A DNA stretch of 64,000 nucleotides, from the NCBI RefSeq assembly GCF_027923225.1, contig NZ_BSDI01000033.1, positions 47,908 through 111,907 on the forward strand, in the 5' to 3' direction. The position numbers and the translations under genes are program-made. The stretch's first letter is position 1; every line of letters begins with the position of its first letter. Positions 24,674 to 32,866 of this stretch are shown in pieces. The DNA comes from Phytohabitans aurantiacus (GTDB lineage: Bacteria; Actinomycetota; Actinomycetes; Mycobacteriales; Micromonosporaceae). Below the pieces are notes generated by a model. That model worked only from the letters and a program-made list of their open reading frames with translations, was not told where the DNA came from and did not search any database.

Positions 24674-25039
24674 GTGCAAGATCAGCAACCGGTCGGCGTG
24701 TTGCCGCGTCACCTCCGTCAGGTCCGCGTCGAGCGGGTCGAGGACTGGCCCGACGGGGTCCATATCCATGCCAAGATCGACACCGACGAAGCGGCCTGCC
24801 CCGCCTGCCAGGCAACCTCGAGGTCGGTGCGTGAGCGATACCAGCGGCGGCTGGCGGACACCCCGCTGGGGGCCACACCGGTGTGGATCCTGTTGCAGGT
24901 ACGGCGGTTCAACTGCCTGAACACGGCCTGTTCGAAGCGGACCTTCGCCGAACAGGTGCCCGATCTGACCGTGCCGCGTGGCCGACGGAGGCAGCCGCGC
25001 GCCGCGTTCCCCTCTCTGGCAGAGGTGCCGCATCGCTGA
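24674..25039 (+). pseudogene. ISL3-family transposase, N-terminal fragment
   Basis: From GTG 24674 the frame gives HLRQVRVERVEDWPDGVHI, then the zf-ISL3 Cys pairs CPAC and CLNTACSKRTFAEQ, ending in a stop at 25039. This is the zinc-binding N-terminal domain of ISL3 transposases. The sequence departs from the family after VPDLTVP, and the helix-turn-helix and DDE catalytic region are absent. Confidence 0.75.
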
Positions 25040-25181
25040 GTTTGTCGAGACGGCGGCTCGGGTACCCCCGGCAAACACCACACCGGGCACCGCCCGACCA
25101 TCCGCACCTGCCGGTGACAACGTGCCACCTTTGGCGGTCGAAGGGCCGCGTCTGCCTCCGCGTTTGCTCCCGCGTCTCGAA

Positions 25182-25391
25182 GAGGGCAAGGTGGTGAAGA
25201 ACCGGGTGCATCTCGACGTACGGGTCGGCACCGGGCTCGTGGGCGACGAGCGGGTGGCCGTGCTGGAGGCCGAATGCGCCCGGCTGATCCCGCTCGGCGC
25301 GTCGCGCCTGCACCTCCTGCAAGCCGATGAGGACAACGAGTCGTGCCTGCTGATGCAGGACGTCGAGGGCAACGAGTTCTGTCTGGACTGA
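25182..25391 (+). pseudogene. VOC (glyoxalase-like) protein, C-terminal half, disrupted
   Basis: In frame with the stop at 25391 the sequence reads EGKVVKNRVHLDVRVG, AVLEAECARLIPLGASRL and MQDVEGNEFCLD. This is the second VOC half, including the His and Glu positions that complete the metal site. It has no start of its own. Together with 22262-22447 it restores about 130 residues, the normal length of the family. Confidence 0.8.
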
Positions 25392-25479
25392 GCGGGGCGG
25401 GCGCCATCCGAGGCGGAAAGAGTCGGGAATCGGATACATGCCGATGCATGCGTGGGAGGCGTGAGCGACTCTTCTGCAT

Positions 25480-28400
25480 GTGGGAGTGCGTTGCATGCTC
25501 GTGGTGGCGGCCGCCGGATACGGCAAGTCCACCGCGCTACGTGTCCGGCTGTCCGGCACCTCGGCCGCGTGGCTCGCGGCGCCCGCCAACGTTTCCGCGC
25601 TGATCCAGGGCGGGCTCGGCGAGCTGGCGCGGCGGCACGGGGCGGGCTGGCTGGTCCTGGAGGAGCTGCCGCGGCTGCCGGCCGACCTGGCGGGTGCGTT
25701 GCTGACCGCCGTGACGGCGCTGCCGGAGACGGTGCGGGTCGCGCTGACCTCGCGCTGGCCGGTGGCGGCACCGACGGCCCGCTGGCGGGCGCGCGGCGAC
25801 CTCACCACGCTGGGCCCGCGCGATCTGGCCCTGACCGAGGAGCAGGTCAGGCACGTCCTGGCCCAGGAACATGGGGTCGACGACCCGGCACTGTCCGCCG
25901 GGGTGTTCCGGGCCACGGCGGGTTGGCCGGTCCTGGTACGCCTGGCCGGCGAGTCGCTCGACCGTCCCGTCCCGCCCGACGGGGCCCTGACGGACGTCAT
26001 CGCGGGACCGGGCACGCCGCTGGGGGCGTACATCGTCGAGGAGGTGCTCAGCCCGCTCCCGCCGGAGGTGGTGCGGCTCGTCGGTGACGTCGGTGGCTTC
26101 GCGCCCCTCACCGCGGGGCTGTGTGAGCGACTCGGTCATCCCGGCGCGGAAGGGATGCTGACCCTCCTGACGCAGATCGGTGTGCTCCAGCCCGAACGCG
26201 CCGCGATCGTCCCGGTGGTGGGCGCCGTGGCGGGCGGACATGCCGCTCCCGCCCGCGAATCGGCCCGGGGCGCGGCGATCTGGTACCAGCGGCACGGGCC
26301 GCCGCTGGCCGCCGCGCGGGCGTTCAGCCTCGCGGGCGACGACGAGGCGTGCGCGCGGGAACTGGTGGCGGGTGGACGCGACATCCTGGCATCCGGCGAG
26401 GCGTCCGCCGCGGCGGAGCTGATCCGGGTGTTGCCGCACGGCGGGCAGGACCCGGCGCTGCGGCTGCTGCTCGGCGAGTCGCTGTTCCACTCCGGAGACC
26501 TCGCCGGTGCGGTCGCCGTCTATCAGGCGCTGGCCGACGAGGCCGACGCCCGCGGCGAACCGCTGGATCCGGCCCTGGCCTGGCGGCTCGGCCAGGCGCA
26601 TCACCTGCGCGGCGAGCCGCGGAAGGCGCTGGCCGTGTTGACGCGCGACACCGACGAGCGGCCGGAAGCCGGCGACACGGCGGGCGATGAGGCGATCCGC
26701 TCGGCGTGGACCGCGAGCGCGTACATCGCCCTCGGTGAGGTGGACAACGGCCTGACGCACGCCGCGCGGGCCAGAGCGCTGGCGGCCGGCGCCGCGGACG
26801 CCAGGGCGCTCGCGGCCGCTCACGTGGCCAGTGCCCTCTGCAGCCTGCGGGCCGGTGATCCGGCCGGCTGCGACGAACACTTCGCCAAGGCGCTGCGCTG
26901 CGCCGAGCGGGCCGGTGACACCGGCCAGGTCGCCCGCATCCTGCTCAACCAGACACACACCCTGCTGGCACAGGCGCGCTATCCCGCCGCGCTGGACACC
27001 GCCCGGCGGGCCGTCCGCTCGGCCGAGGCCGCCGGGTTCGCGGGCGCGCTCGTCGGCGCGCAGCACAACGAGGCCGAGGCGCTGGCCCGGCTCGGCCGGC
27101 ACGAGGAGAGCATCGAGCGGTACGAGCATCTCGTCTCCTGGTACCGGCGCATGGGTTCCCGGCGGGTCGCGCTGGCCCTGGTCGGCCTGGCGGAGGTGCA
27201 CCGCGTGCGCGGCGCCAGCCAGCAGGCCCTCGCCTGCTACGAGGAGGCCCAGCGGACCGCACAGGCGGAAGGCGACTGGCAGGCGCTGATCCCGGCGCTG
27301 GCCGGCATCGCCCGGGTCCTCGCCCCCGACGATCCGGCCGCCGCGGCGCGGTACGCCGAGCAGGCGGTGCGGCAGGCCCCGCCGGCCGTGACGATCCAGG
27401 CGCTGCTGGCCAAGGGCTGGGTGGCGGTGGCGCGCGGTGACCTGGCCGGTGCCGCCACCTGCGCGGAAACGGCGGCGCAGACCGCGCGGACCCGCCGGGA
27501 ACGTGCCCTGCTCGCCGAGACGCTCGAGCTCCAGGCGGCCAGTGACCCGTCCGCCGCGGCTCGCCGCCGCGCGGCGCTGACCGAGGCGTACGAGATCTGG
27601 CGCGCCGGCCACGCGACCTGCGACGCCGATCGGGTACTGCTGGCCCTCGGCCAACTGCCCGACGCCGGCACCGTCGACCGTCTCCACGCGACACTCGCCG
27701 CCGAACGCCTGAGCCGCTCCCGCGTCGGCGCCTCGCTCCCGCTGCCCGCCTCGTCGCAGGCGGTACTTGTCCGTGCCCTGGGACGCTTCGAGGTCTACCT
27801 CGACGGGCAGCCCATCCCCAGCTCGGCGTGGCAGTCCCGTAAGGCCCGCGACCTGCTCCGCATCCTGGTGGCCCGGCACGGTCGGCCGGTACCCAGGGCC
27901 GAGCTGGCCGAGCTGCTGTGGCCCGACGACGACCCGGACCGCACCGGCCACCGCCTCTCGGTCCTGCTCTCCATCGTCCGCACGGTGCTGAATCCGCGCC
28001 GTGCCCCCGCGCCGGCCGACCAGATCATCGTGGCCGACCAGGGTTGCGTGGCGCTCGACCGCGGGCAGCTCCGGGTCGACGTCTACGACTTCCTCGCCGA
28101 CGTGGCCCACGCCGTGCGCCTGCGCGAGCAGGGCTCGCCGGCCGAAGCCCACGCGATCCTCACCGCGGCGGTGCGCTCCTACGGCGGCGACCCGTTCGAG
28201 GACGACCCGTACGCGGAGTGGTGTGGGCCGCTGCGCGAGGAGGCCCGCGCCGCGTACCAGCGGGCGGTGCGCGCGCTGGCCCGGTGGAGCCGCGCTGCCG
28301 GCGACACCGAGCAGGCCATCTGCCATCTGCTGCGCCTGCTCGACCTGGACCAGTACGACGAGCGGGCGCACCGGGACCTCGTGGAGACGCTGGTGGGGGA

Positions 28401-28524
28401 GGGCCGGCACGGGGAGGCGAGGCGCGCCTATCACCGCTACGCCGCGAGCATGCGCGAGATAGCGGTACCCGGGCCGGACCCCACGATCCTGCGTCCCCGA
28501 TCTCAGGTGGAGCAGATCGCGTAG
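25480..28524 (+). CDS. STAND-type ATPase regulator with C-terminal BTAD domain
   Basis: 1014 residues from GTG 25480 (ATG 25495 is possible). The P-loop AAAGYGKST sits at residues 10-18, unusually close to the start, so a short N-terminal part may be missing. A MalT/LAL-like ATPase (WLVLEELPRLPADLAGALL) and winged region run to about 270, TPRs to about 740. Then comes a SARP-like DNA-binding and BTAD unit (VRALGRFEVYLDGQPIPSSA, AELAELLWPDDDP, YAASMREIAVPGPDP). The domain order is the reverse of AfsR. Regulation of nearby secreted-enzyme genes is plausible but unproven. Confidence 0.88.
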   Translation: MGVRCMLVVAAAGYGKSTALRVRLSGTSAAWLAAPANVSALIQGGLGELARRHGAGWLVLEELPRLPADLAGALLTAVTALPETVRVALTSRWPVAAPTARWRARGDLTTLGPRDLALTEEQVRHVLAQEHGVDDPALSAGVFRATAGWPVLVRLAGESLDRPVPPDGALTDVIAGPGTPLGAYIVEEVLSPLPPEVVRLVGDVGGFAPLTAGLCERLGHPGAEGMLTLLTQIGVLQPERAAIVPVVGAVAGGHAAPARESARGAAIWYQRHGPPLAAARAFSLAGDDEACARELVAGGRDILASGEASAAAELIRVLPHGGQDPALRLLLGESLFHSGDLAGAVAVYQALADEADARGEPLDPALAWRLGQAHHLRGEPRKALAVLTRDTDERPEAGDTAGDEAIRSAWTASAYIALGEVDNGLTHAARARALAAGAADARALAAAHVASALCSLRAGDPAGCDEHFAKALRCAERAGDTGQVARILLNQTHTLLAQARYPAALDTARRAVRSAEAAGFAGALVGAQHNEAEALARLGRHEESIERYEHLVSWYRRMGSRRVALALVGLAEVHRVRGASQQALACYEEAQRTAQAEGDWQALIPALAGIARVLAPDDPAAAARYAEQAVRQAPPAVTIQALLAKGWVAVARGDLAGAATCAETAAQTARTRRERALLAETLELQAASDPSAAARRRAALTEAYEIWRAGHATCDADRVLLALGQLPDAGTVDRLHATLAAERLSRSRVGASLPLPASSQAVLVRALGRFEVYLDGQPIPSSAWQSRKARDLLRILVARHGRPVPRAELAELLWPDDDPDRTGHRLSVLLSIVRTVLNPRRAPAPADQIIVADQGCVALDRGQLRVDVYDFLADVAHAVRLREQGSPAEAHAILTAAVRSYGGDPFEDDPYAEWCGPLREEARAAYQRAVRALARWSRAAGDTEQAICHLLRLLDLDQYDERAHRDLVETLVGEGRHGEARRAYHRYAASMREIAVPGPDPTILRPRSQVEQIA

Positions 28525-29348
28525 GACGTGACGCTCCAGTCCTCCGCTACCCGCCCGTGCGCGTGGGCGCCGGCCTGACTCCTGGTCAGCGCGAGGCTCG
28601 ACGGTGTCATCGCCGCCAGGATCACGTCGCCGTGGCCGCCGGAGATCTCCGCGCCGACGCCGTGCACGTGGGCGAGGCCCGGACAGGCTTCGGTGGTCAC
28701 CGCCTTCGCGGCGGCCGGGCCCGTCGCCGACCGGGCGGTCAGCAGCCGCATGTGCGCGGCCGGCTTCGCGCAAGCGGCGTACGCGACCAGGTTCCAGTCG
28801 CCGGTGTACCCGCCGTGCGCGTCCGCTTTCACGGTGACCCTCGACAGCGCGTCGTCCGGCCGCACCGCGCTCGGGAACACCTGCCCGTCCGCGCCCGGCA
28901 GCTCGTATCCGGTGCCGTACAGCTTCGTGCCGGCCGGGCAGTACACGGTCGCGGACTTCGCGGCCGTCGTCCCGCTCCCGGTGGCCCACGTGATCACGAC
29001 GTCCTCCTCCTCGGGGCCGCAGACGGCGGTCGCCGTCACCGACCAGTTGCCCGAGTACGCCGTCACCTCGTAGGCCATCACCGTCACCGTGGTCCGGCCC
29101 AGGATCACGTCGGACAACACCACATGGCCGGCCCCGTCCGTGATGGTCCCGCCTCCACTGAGGACGATCTGGCCCGCCGGGCAGCCCGCCGTGTCGAACT
29201 TGGGCGAGCCGGAGTTGTACGTGCTCGTCGACGAGGTGCCGACCGGGACCGGAACAGCCCGCGCCGGGGCCGCCGCGCCCAGCGGCACGCCACTCACGAC
29301 CACACCCAGAGCTACCGCCGCGGTGCCGAGCCTTCTGTGTACCCGCAT
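28503..29348 (-). CDS. Secreted repeat-type protein, unknown function
   Basis: 281 residues from ATG 29348, preceded by GGAGGAG. The signal peptide (MRVHRRLGTAAVALGVVVSG) is cut after ARA. The mature protein shows three related segments each with a Cys: DTAGCPAGQIVLSGGG, SATVYCPAGTKLYGTG and TTEACPGLAHVHGVG, plus closing WSVTSYAIC. Each unit has a buried 'C...G.G.E' strand followed by a polar loop and an A-x-C strand. It may be an extracellular beta-repeat protein of the type found next to secreted hydrolases. Its 3' end overlaps the convergent regulator by 22 bp. Family not named. Confidence 0.8.
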   Translation of the reverse strand: MRVHRRLGTAAVALGVVVSGVPLGAAAPARAVPVPVGTSSTSTYNSGSPKFDTAGCPAGQIVLSGGGTITDGAGHVVLSDVILGRTTVTVMAYEVTAYSGNWSVTATAVCGPEEEDVVITWATGSGTTAAKSATVYCPAGTKLYGTGYELPGADGQVFPSAVRPDDALSRVTVKADAHGGYTGDWNLVAYAACAKPAAHMRLLTARSATGPAAAKAVTTEACPGLAHVHGVGAEISGGHGDVILAAMTPSSLALTRSQAGAHAHGRVAEDWSVTSYAICST

Positions 29349-29411
29349 TGCTTCTCCTCCTCGAACCCGCCGCTGTCGGACGGCGGCCCTGAGGCCAGCT
29401 TCGGCGGCCAC

Positions 29412-29440
29412 GTCACGGTCGCGTCAGGGTTCGCTCACGG
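29412..29440 (+). promoter_or_regulatory. Three GTCACGG-like heptads at 11-bp spacing
   Basis: GTCACGG (29412-29418), GTCAGGG (29423-29429) and CTCACGG (29434-29440) repeat every 11 bp in the intergenic region between the divergent secreted gene (29348) and the GH30 gene (29520). The layout matches SARP/AfsR or PHO-box sites. The distance to the nearest -10-like hexamer (GATTAT, 29454) is 13 bp, longer than ideal. Confidence 0.45.
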
Positions 29441-29460
29441 ATTGATGTTCGTTGATTATC

Positions 29461-29474
29461 TGGGAGCGCTTCCG
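29461..29474 (+). promoter_or_regulatory. LacI/CebR-like operator upstream of GH30 xylanase
   Basis: TGGGAGCGCTTCCG matches the CebR consensus TGGGAGCGCTCCCA at 11 of 14 positions and contains the AGCGCT core typical of LacI-family operators. It lies 46 bp before the GH30 start and would cover the predicted transcription start. Repression relieved by cellulose- or xylan-derived sugars is the expected behaviour, by analogy. Confidence 0.6.
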
Positions 29475-29519
29475 TAACATGCTCGACACAGCTGGGCGCT
29501 CACCATCAGGAGTAGTTCC

Positions 29520-31247
29520 ATGACGAGACTCAAGGTCAAGGCCGCCCTGGTGTCGGCCGGCGTCACGCTCTTGGCATCCGCCGCGGTCGCCGTGGCGCTG
29601 CCCGCCTCCGCGGCCGCGGGCTGTTCGGTGAACTACGCGATCTCGTCGCAGTGGCAGGGCGGGTTCGGTGCGAACGTCACCATCACCAACCTCGGTGATC
29701 CGCTGACGAGTTGGACGCTGACCTGGTCGTACGGGGCTGGGCAGACCGTGACGCAGGCGTGGAACGCGACGGTGTCGCAGAGCGGTGCCGCGGTCACCGC
29801 GAGGAATGTCAGCTACAACGGCAACGTCGCCACCAATGGCACGGCGTCGTTCGGCTTCAACGGTTCGTGGACCGGCAGCAACCCGGTGCCCACCAGCTTC
29901 GCGGTCAACGGGGTGGCTTGCACCGGCAGCCCGGTGCCGACGACCCCGGCCACCACGCCGCCGACCACGCCACCCACGACCCCGCCCACGACCGGCCCGA
30001 CCACGCCGCCGCCCACCGGGGCCGCGGACATCACGGTGAACGCCGCCACCCGGTACCAGACGATCGACGGGTACGGGGCCGCGACGGCGATCTGGGGCGG
30101 CAACTGGTCGACGGCCGAGACGCAGACGCTGGTCGGGATGGGCGCCAACCAGTTCGGACTGTCCATTGTGCGCACCGGCATCTCACCGGTCTCCAGCGAG
30201 TGGTCCACGCACGTGAACGCGTTGAAGACGGCGAAGTCGTACGGGTCCAACGTGAAGATCCTCGGCTCGCCGTGGACGGCACCGGCGGAGTGGAAGACGA
30301 ACAACAGCCGGATCAACGGTGGAAAGCTGCGCACCGACTACTACGACGACTACGCGAACCATCTCAACAGCTACGTCCAGTACATGCGCGGTCAGGGCGT
30401 GACCATCGACGTCACCTCGGTGCAGAACGAGCCGGACTGGCACCCGGCCTACGACTCGATGGACTGGAGCGGCACCGAGCTGCGCGACTTCGTCCGCGAC
30501 CAGGGCGCGAAGGTGCTGAACACCAAGCTGATGCTTCCCGAGACGGTGCATCTGAAGACCAGCTTCGCCGATCCGACCCTGAACGACGCGACCGCCCGAA
30601 ACAACATCGGCTACATCGGCACTCACCTGTACAGCCCCGAGGACGCTGGCGCGCTGTCGGCGTACCCGCTGGCCGCACAGCACAACAAGCCCGTGTGGAT
30701 GACGGAGTGGAACCACCACGAGGCCGACGGCGGCGGCTCCAACATCTGGGGCGACCCCGCCAACCAGGCGGTCTGGGACGAGACGCTCGACGACATCATG
30801 CGCACCGTGCACCGGGCGATGGAGGCGAACTGGAGCGCGTACGTCTGGTGGTACGGCAAGCGGTTCTACTCGTTCATCGGTGACGGTGAGTCGGCGTACG
30901 GCACGACCGCGGGTGCTCCGCTCAAGCGCGGGTACGCGTTCTCGCAGTACTCCAAGTACGTGCGCCCCGGGTACCAGCGGGTCGCCCTGACGAAGAGCTC
31001 CAAGGCGTCGCCGCTGGAGGTGACCGCCTACCAGGGCGGCGGCAAGGTCACGCTGGTGATCCTCAACCGGTCGAACAGCGCGGTCAACAACGCCATCGTC
31101 CAGGCGCCGCAGAACGCCACCCGGGCCGAGCACTTCCTCACCTCGCGCACCGCCAACGCGGCCAGCCAGCCGGTGGGCCTCAACGGCGGGCAGGCCACCG
31201 TCAACATCCCCGCGCGCAGCATCTCGACGGTCGTGTTCACGCTCTAA
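29520..31247 (+). CDS. Secreted CBM2-GH30 glucuronoxylanase-type glycoside hydrolase
   Basis: 575 residues from ATG 29520, with AGGAG upstream. Signal peptide to ASAAA (about residue 34), CBM2 module (35-137; VNYAISSQWQGGFGANVTI), Pro-Thr linker (140-165), then a GH30 barrel and its C-terminal beta-sandwich. Catalytic residues are Glu304 in SVQNEPDW (acid/base) and Glu396 in WMTEWNHH (nucleophile). The subfamily looks like GH30_8-type xylanases (bacterial XynC-like), which cut xylan carrying glucuronic acid. Control is probably through the LacI-like site at 29461. The product is extracellular. Confidence 0.92.
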   Translation: MTRLKVKAALVSAGVTLLASAAVAVALPASAAAGCSVNYAISSQWQGGFGANVTITNLGDPLTSWTLTWSYGAGQTVTQAWNATVSQSGAAVTARNVSYNGNVATNGTASFGFNGSWTGSNPVPTSFAVNGVACTGSPVPTTPATTPPTTPPTTPPTTGPTTPPPTGAADITVNAATRYQTIDGYGAATAIWGGNWSTAETQTLVGMGANQFGLSIVRTGISPVSSEWSTHVNALKTAKSYGSNVKILGSPWTAPAEWKTNNSRINGGKLRTDYYDDYANHLNSYVQYMRGQGVTIDVTSVQNEPDWHPAYDSMDWSGTELRDFVRDQGAKVLNTKLMLPETVHLKTSFADPTLNDATARNNIGYIGTHLYSPEDAGALSAYPLAAQHNKPVWMTEWNHHEADGGGSNIWGDPANQAVWDETLDDIMRTVHRAMEANWSAYVWWYGKRFYSFIGDGESAYGTTAGAPLKRGYAFSQYSKYVRPGYQRVALTKSSKASPLEVTAYQGGGKVTLVILNRSNSAVNNAIVQAPQNATRAEHFLTSRTANAASQPVGLNGGQATVNIPARSISTVVFTL

Positions 31248-31253
31248 GGACCG

Positions 31254-31757
31254 TCAGGTCGGTCGCCCGTCCACGATGACGACTTCCTCGCCCTCGTGGA
31301 CGGGCTCCTCAAAGCCCTCCAGGTAGCGGTCGAGCAGCGCGTCGGTGATGGGAAACGCCGCGTTGGCGTCGAAGCGCTCGGCGCGTGTGTGCAGTCGCTG
31401 CCGCAGCACAGCCGGGTCGGCCTTCAGGTAGACGAGGCGCCACCGGCCACCCGCCTGCTCGATCAGCTCCTTGTATGCCTGCCGCGTCGACCGTTGCCAG
31501 AAGCTGGAGTCGATGACGACATCGCGGCGCTGCGCGATCAGTGCGAGCATCCGCTCCCGCACCGCGCGCCTGGCGACCTCGGTGTGCTCGTCGTACCGGG
31601 CGGGCTCGTAGTCGATGCCGTAGCGACCGAAGCGGCGCCAGATCTCCTCGTCGACCGACAGGCGAACGTAGCCTTCGGTCTCGAGGCTCTGGGCGTACGT
31701 CGTCTTGCCCGAGCCGGCCAGCCCGCACAGCATGACCACTTCCGACCGCTCCGCCAT
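31254..31757 (-). CDS. Small P-loop ATP-binding kinase-like protein
   Basis: 167 residues from ATG 31757 (MAERSEVVMLCGLAGSGKTT). Walker A is GLAGSGKTT at residues 12-20. RRDVVIDSSFWQRSTRQAYK and WRLVYLKADPAVLRQRL form the Walker B/lid features of the AAA_33-type kinases that phosphorylate small molecules, tRNA ends or nucleotides, or act as zeta-like toxins. No antitoxin is adjacent. It is divergent from the imine-reductase-like gene, with a shared inverted repeat between them at 31788-31814. Confidence 0.85.
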   Translation of the reverse strand: MAERSEVVMLCGLAGSGKTTYAQSLETEGYVRLSVDEEIWRRFGRYGIDYEPARYDEHTEVARRAVRERMLALIAQRRDVVIDSSFWQRSTRQAYKELIEQAGGRWRLVYLKADPAVLRQRLHTRAERFDANAAFPITDALLDRYLEGFEEPVHEGEEVVIVDGRPT

Positions 31758-31787
31758 TCGCCGCCTCCCACCTACTTACCAAAAAGT

Positions 31788-31814
31788 CAGTACCGAACTA
31801 AATAGTCGGTACTG
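31788..31814. promoter_or_regulatory. Inverted repeat operator between divergent genes
   Basis: CAGTACCGA (31788-31796) and TCGGTACTG (31806-31814) are perfect inverted arms with a 9-base AT-rich spacer. They lie 30 bp from the kinase start and 67 bp from the oxidoreductase start. The GTAC-containing arms resemble operators of HxlR/MarR-type winged-helix repressors. No such regulator is encoded next to it in the window. Confidence 0.6.
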
Positions 31815-31880
31815 GTCAACCCTACCGGTAGCGCTGAGGATCGTTGCTGAACCTGACAGCGAAACCGTGGGGGCACGACG

Positions 31881-32756
31881 ATGACAACGAACGACGACAA
31901 CCGCGTGAGCGTTCTGGGGCTCGGCGCGATGGGCAGCGCCCTCGCCTCGGCGCTCGTGCGCGCCGGATACCACACCACCGTGTGGAACCGGTCGGCGGCG
32001 AGGGCGGACGCCCTTGTCGCACAGGGCACCGCCGCGGCGCGGACGGCCGGTGACGCGGTCCGGGCGAGCCGGGTCGTGGTCGCCTGCCTACTGGACGGCG
32101 CCTCGGTGCACGAGGTCCTCGACCCGCTGGCCGGTGATCTGGCGGGCCGGACGCTCGTCAACGTGACGACCACGACGCCGGCGGAGGCGCGAGAACTGGC
32201 CGACTGGGCCGCGGCCGCCGGCATCGAGTACCTGGACGGCGGCATCATGGCCGTGCCGGCGATGATCGGCCAACCCGGTTCGTCCATTCTCTACAGTGGT
32301 TCTCGGGAAGCCTTCGACCGGTACAAGGCGATTCTCGACCTGTGGGGGGCGAGCGAGTACTTCGGCGACGACGCCGGATTGGCGTCGCTGTACGACCTGG
32401 CGCTGCTCGCGAGCATGTACGTCATGTTCGCCGGCTTCATGCACGGCGCCGCCATGGTGGCGCCCGCCGGAGTCAGCGCGCGCGAGTTCGCCGGGCGGGC
32501 CGCGCCGTGGCTGACCGCCATGACGGGTGGGTTCGACGGCTTCGGGGCGATCGTCGACGGCGGTGACTACAGCGTCGAAGGGCAGCAGAGCCTGGAGTTC
32601 TCAGACCTGAGTCACATCATCGCCACCAGCGCTGAGCAGGGAATCAGCACGGAGGTGATCGGCATGGTGCAGCGCCTCATCCAGCGCCAGATCGACAACG
32701 GTCACGGCAAGGAGGGCTTCGCCCGCATCATCGAGAGCATCAAGGCTCCCGGCTAA
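31881..32756 (+). CDS. NADP-dependent oxidoreductase, imine reductase/6-PGDH-like
   Basis: 291 residues from ATG 31881. The Rossmann motif is VLGLGAMGSALASALV. The following VNVTTTTPAEARELADW and the all-helical C-terminal half (SLYDLALLASMYVMFAGFMHGAAMV) match bacterial imine reductases/reductive aminases and beta-hydroxyacid-dehydrogenase relatives. The usual 6-PGDH catalytic Lys is not seen; IREDs use Asp or Tyr instead. The enzyme probably reduces cyclic imines or carbonyls with NADPH. Expression is likely controlled at the inverted repeat upstream. Confidence 0.88.
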   Translation: MTTNDDNRVSVLGLGAMGSALASALVRAGYHTTVWNRSAARADALVAQGTAAARTAGDAVRASRVVVACLLDGASVHEVLDPLAGDLAGRTLVNVTTTTPAEARELADWAAAAGIEYLDGGIMAVPAMIGQPGSSILYSGSREAFDRYKAILDLWGASEYFGDDAGLASLYDLALLASMYVMFAGFMHGAAMVAPAGVSAREFAGRAAPWLTAMTGGFDGFGAIVDGGDYSVEGQQSLEFSDLSHIIATSAEQGISTEVIGMVQRLIQRQIDNGHGKEGFARIIESIKAPG

Positions 32757-32866
32757 GCGCGGAGCGCGTGTCCGGTCGCCGACACTTGCTTGCCCGGTGG
32801 TGCACGCTGCGGACAGCCTGAGTCCGAATAGGACCTTTGCGTCGCACCCGTGTCGAAAGAGGCCGC

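Larger units (their letters stand above)
22448..25181. mobile_element. Mosaic insertion splitting a VOC gene
   Basis: This segment lies between the two halves of a VOC gene. It carries a decayed WD40 remnant (minus), an IS5-like transposase C-terminus, one intact orphan gene and an ISL3-like transposase N-terminus. Neither transposase is complete and no terminal inverted repeats were recognised. GAGGG stands at both junctions (22439-22443 and 25182-25186), which could be a 5-bp target duplication or chance. The parts of 22523-22753 and 24374-24673 not annotated separately show no gene I can support. Confidence 0.65.

Noticed and set aside
25537..28989. Minus-strand open frame of 1150 codons opposite the ATPase-BTAD gene
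   Set aside because: Same mirror effect; the plus strand carries a P-loop, TPRs and BTAD, the minus frame nothing recognisable.
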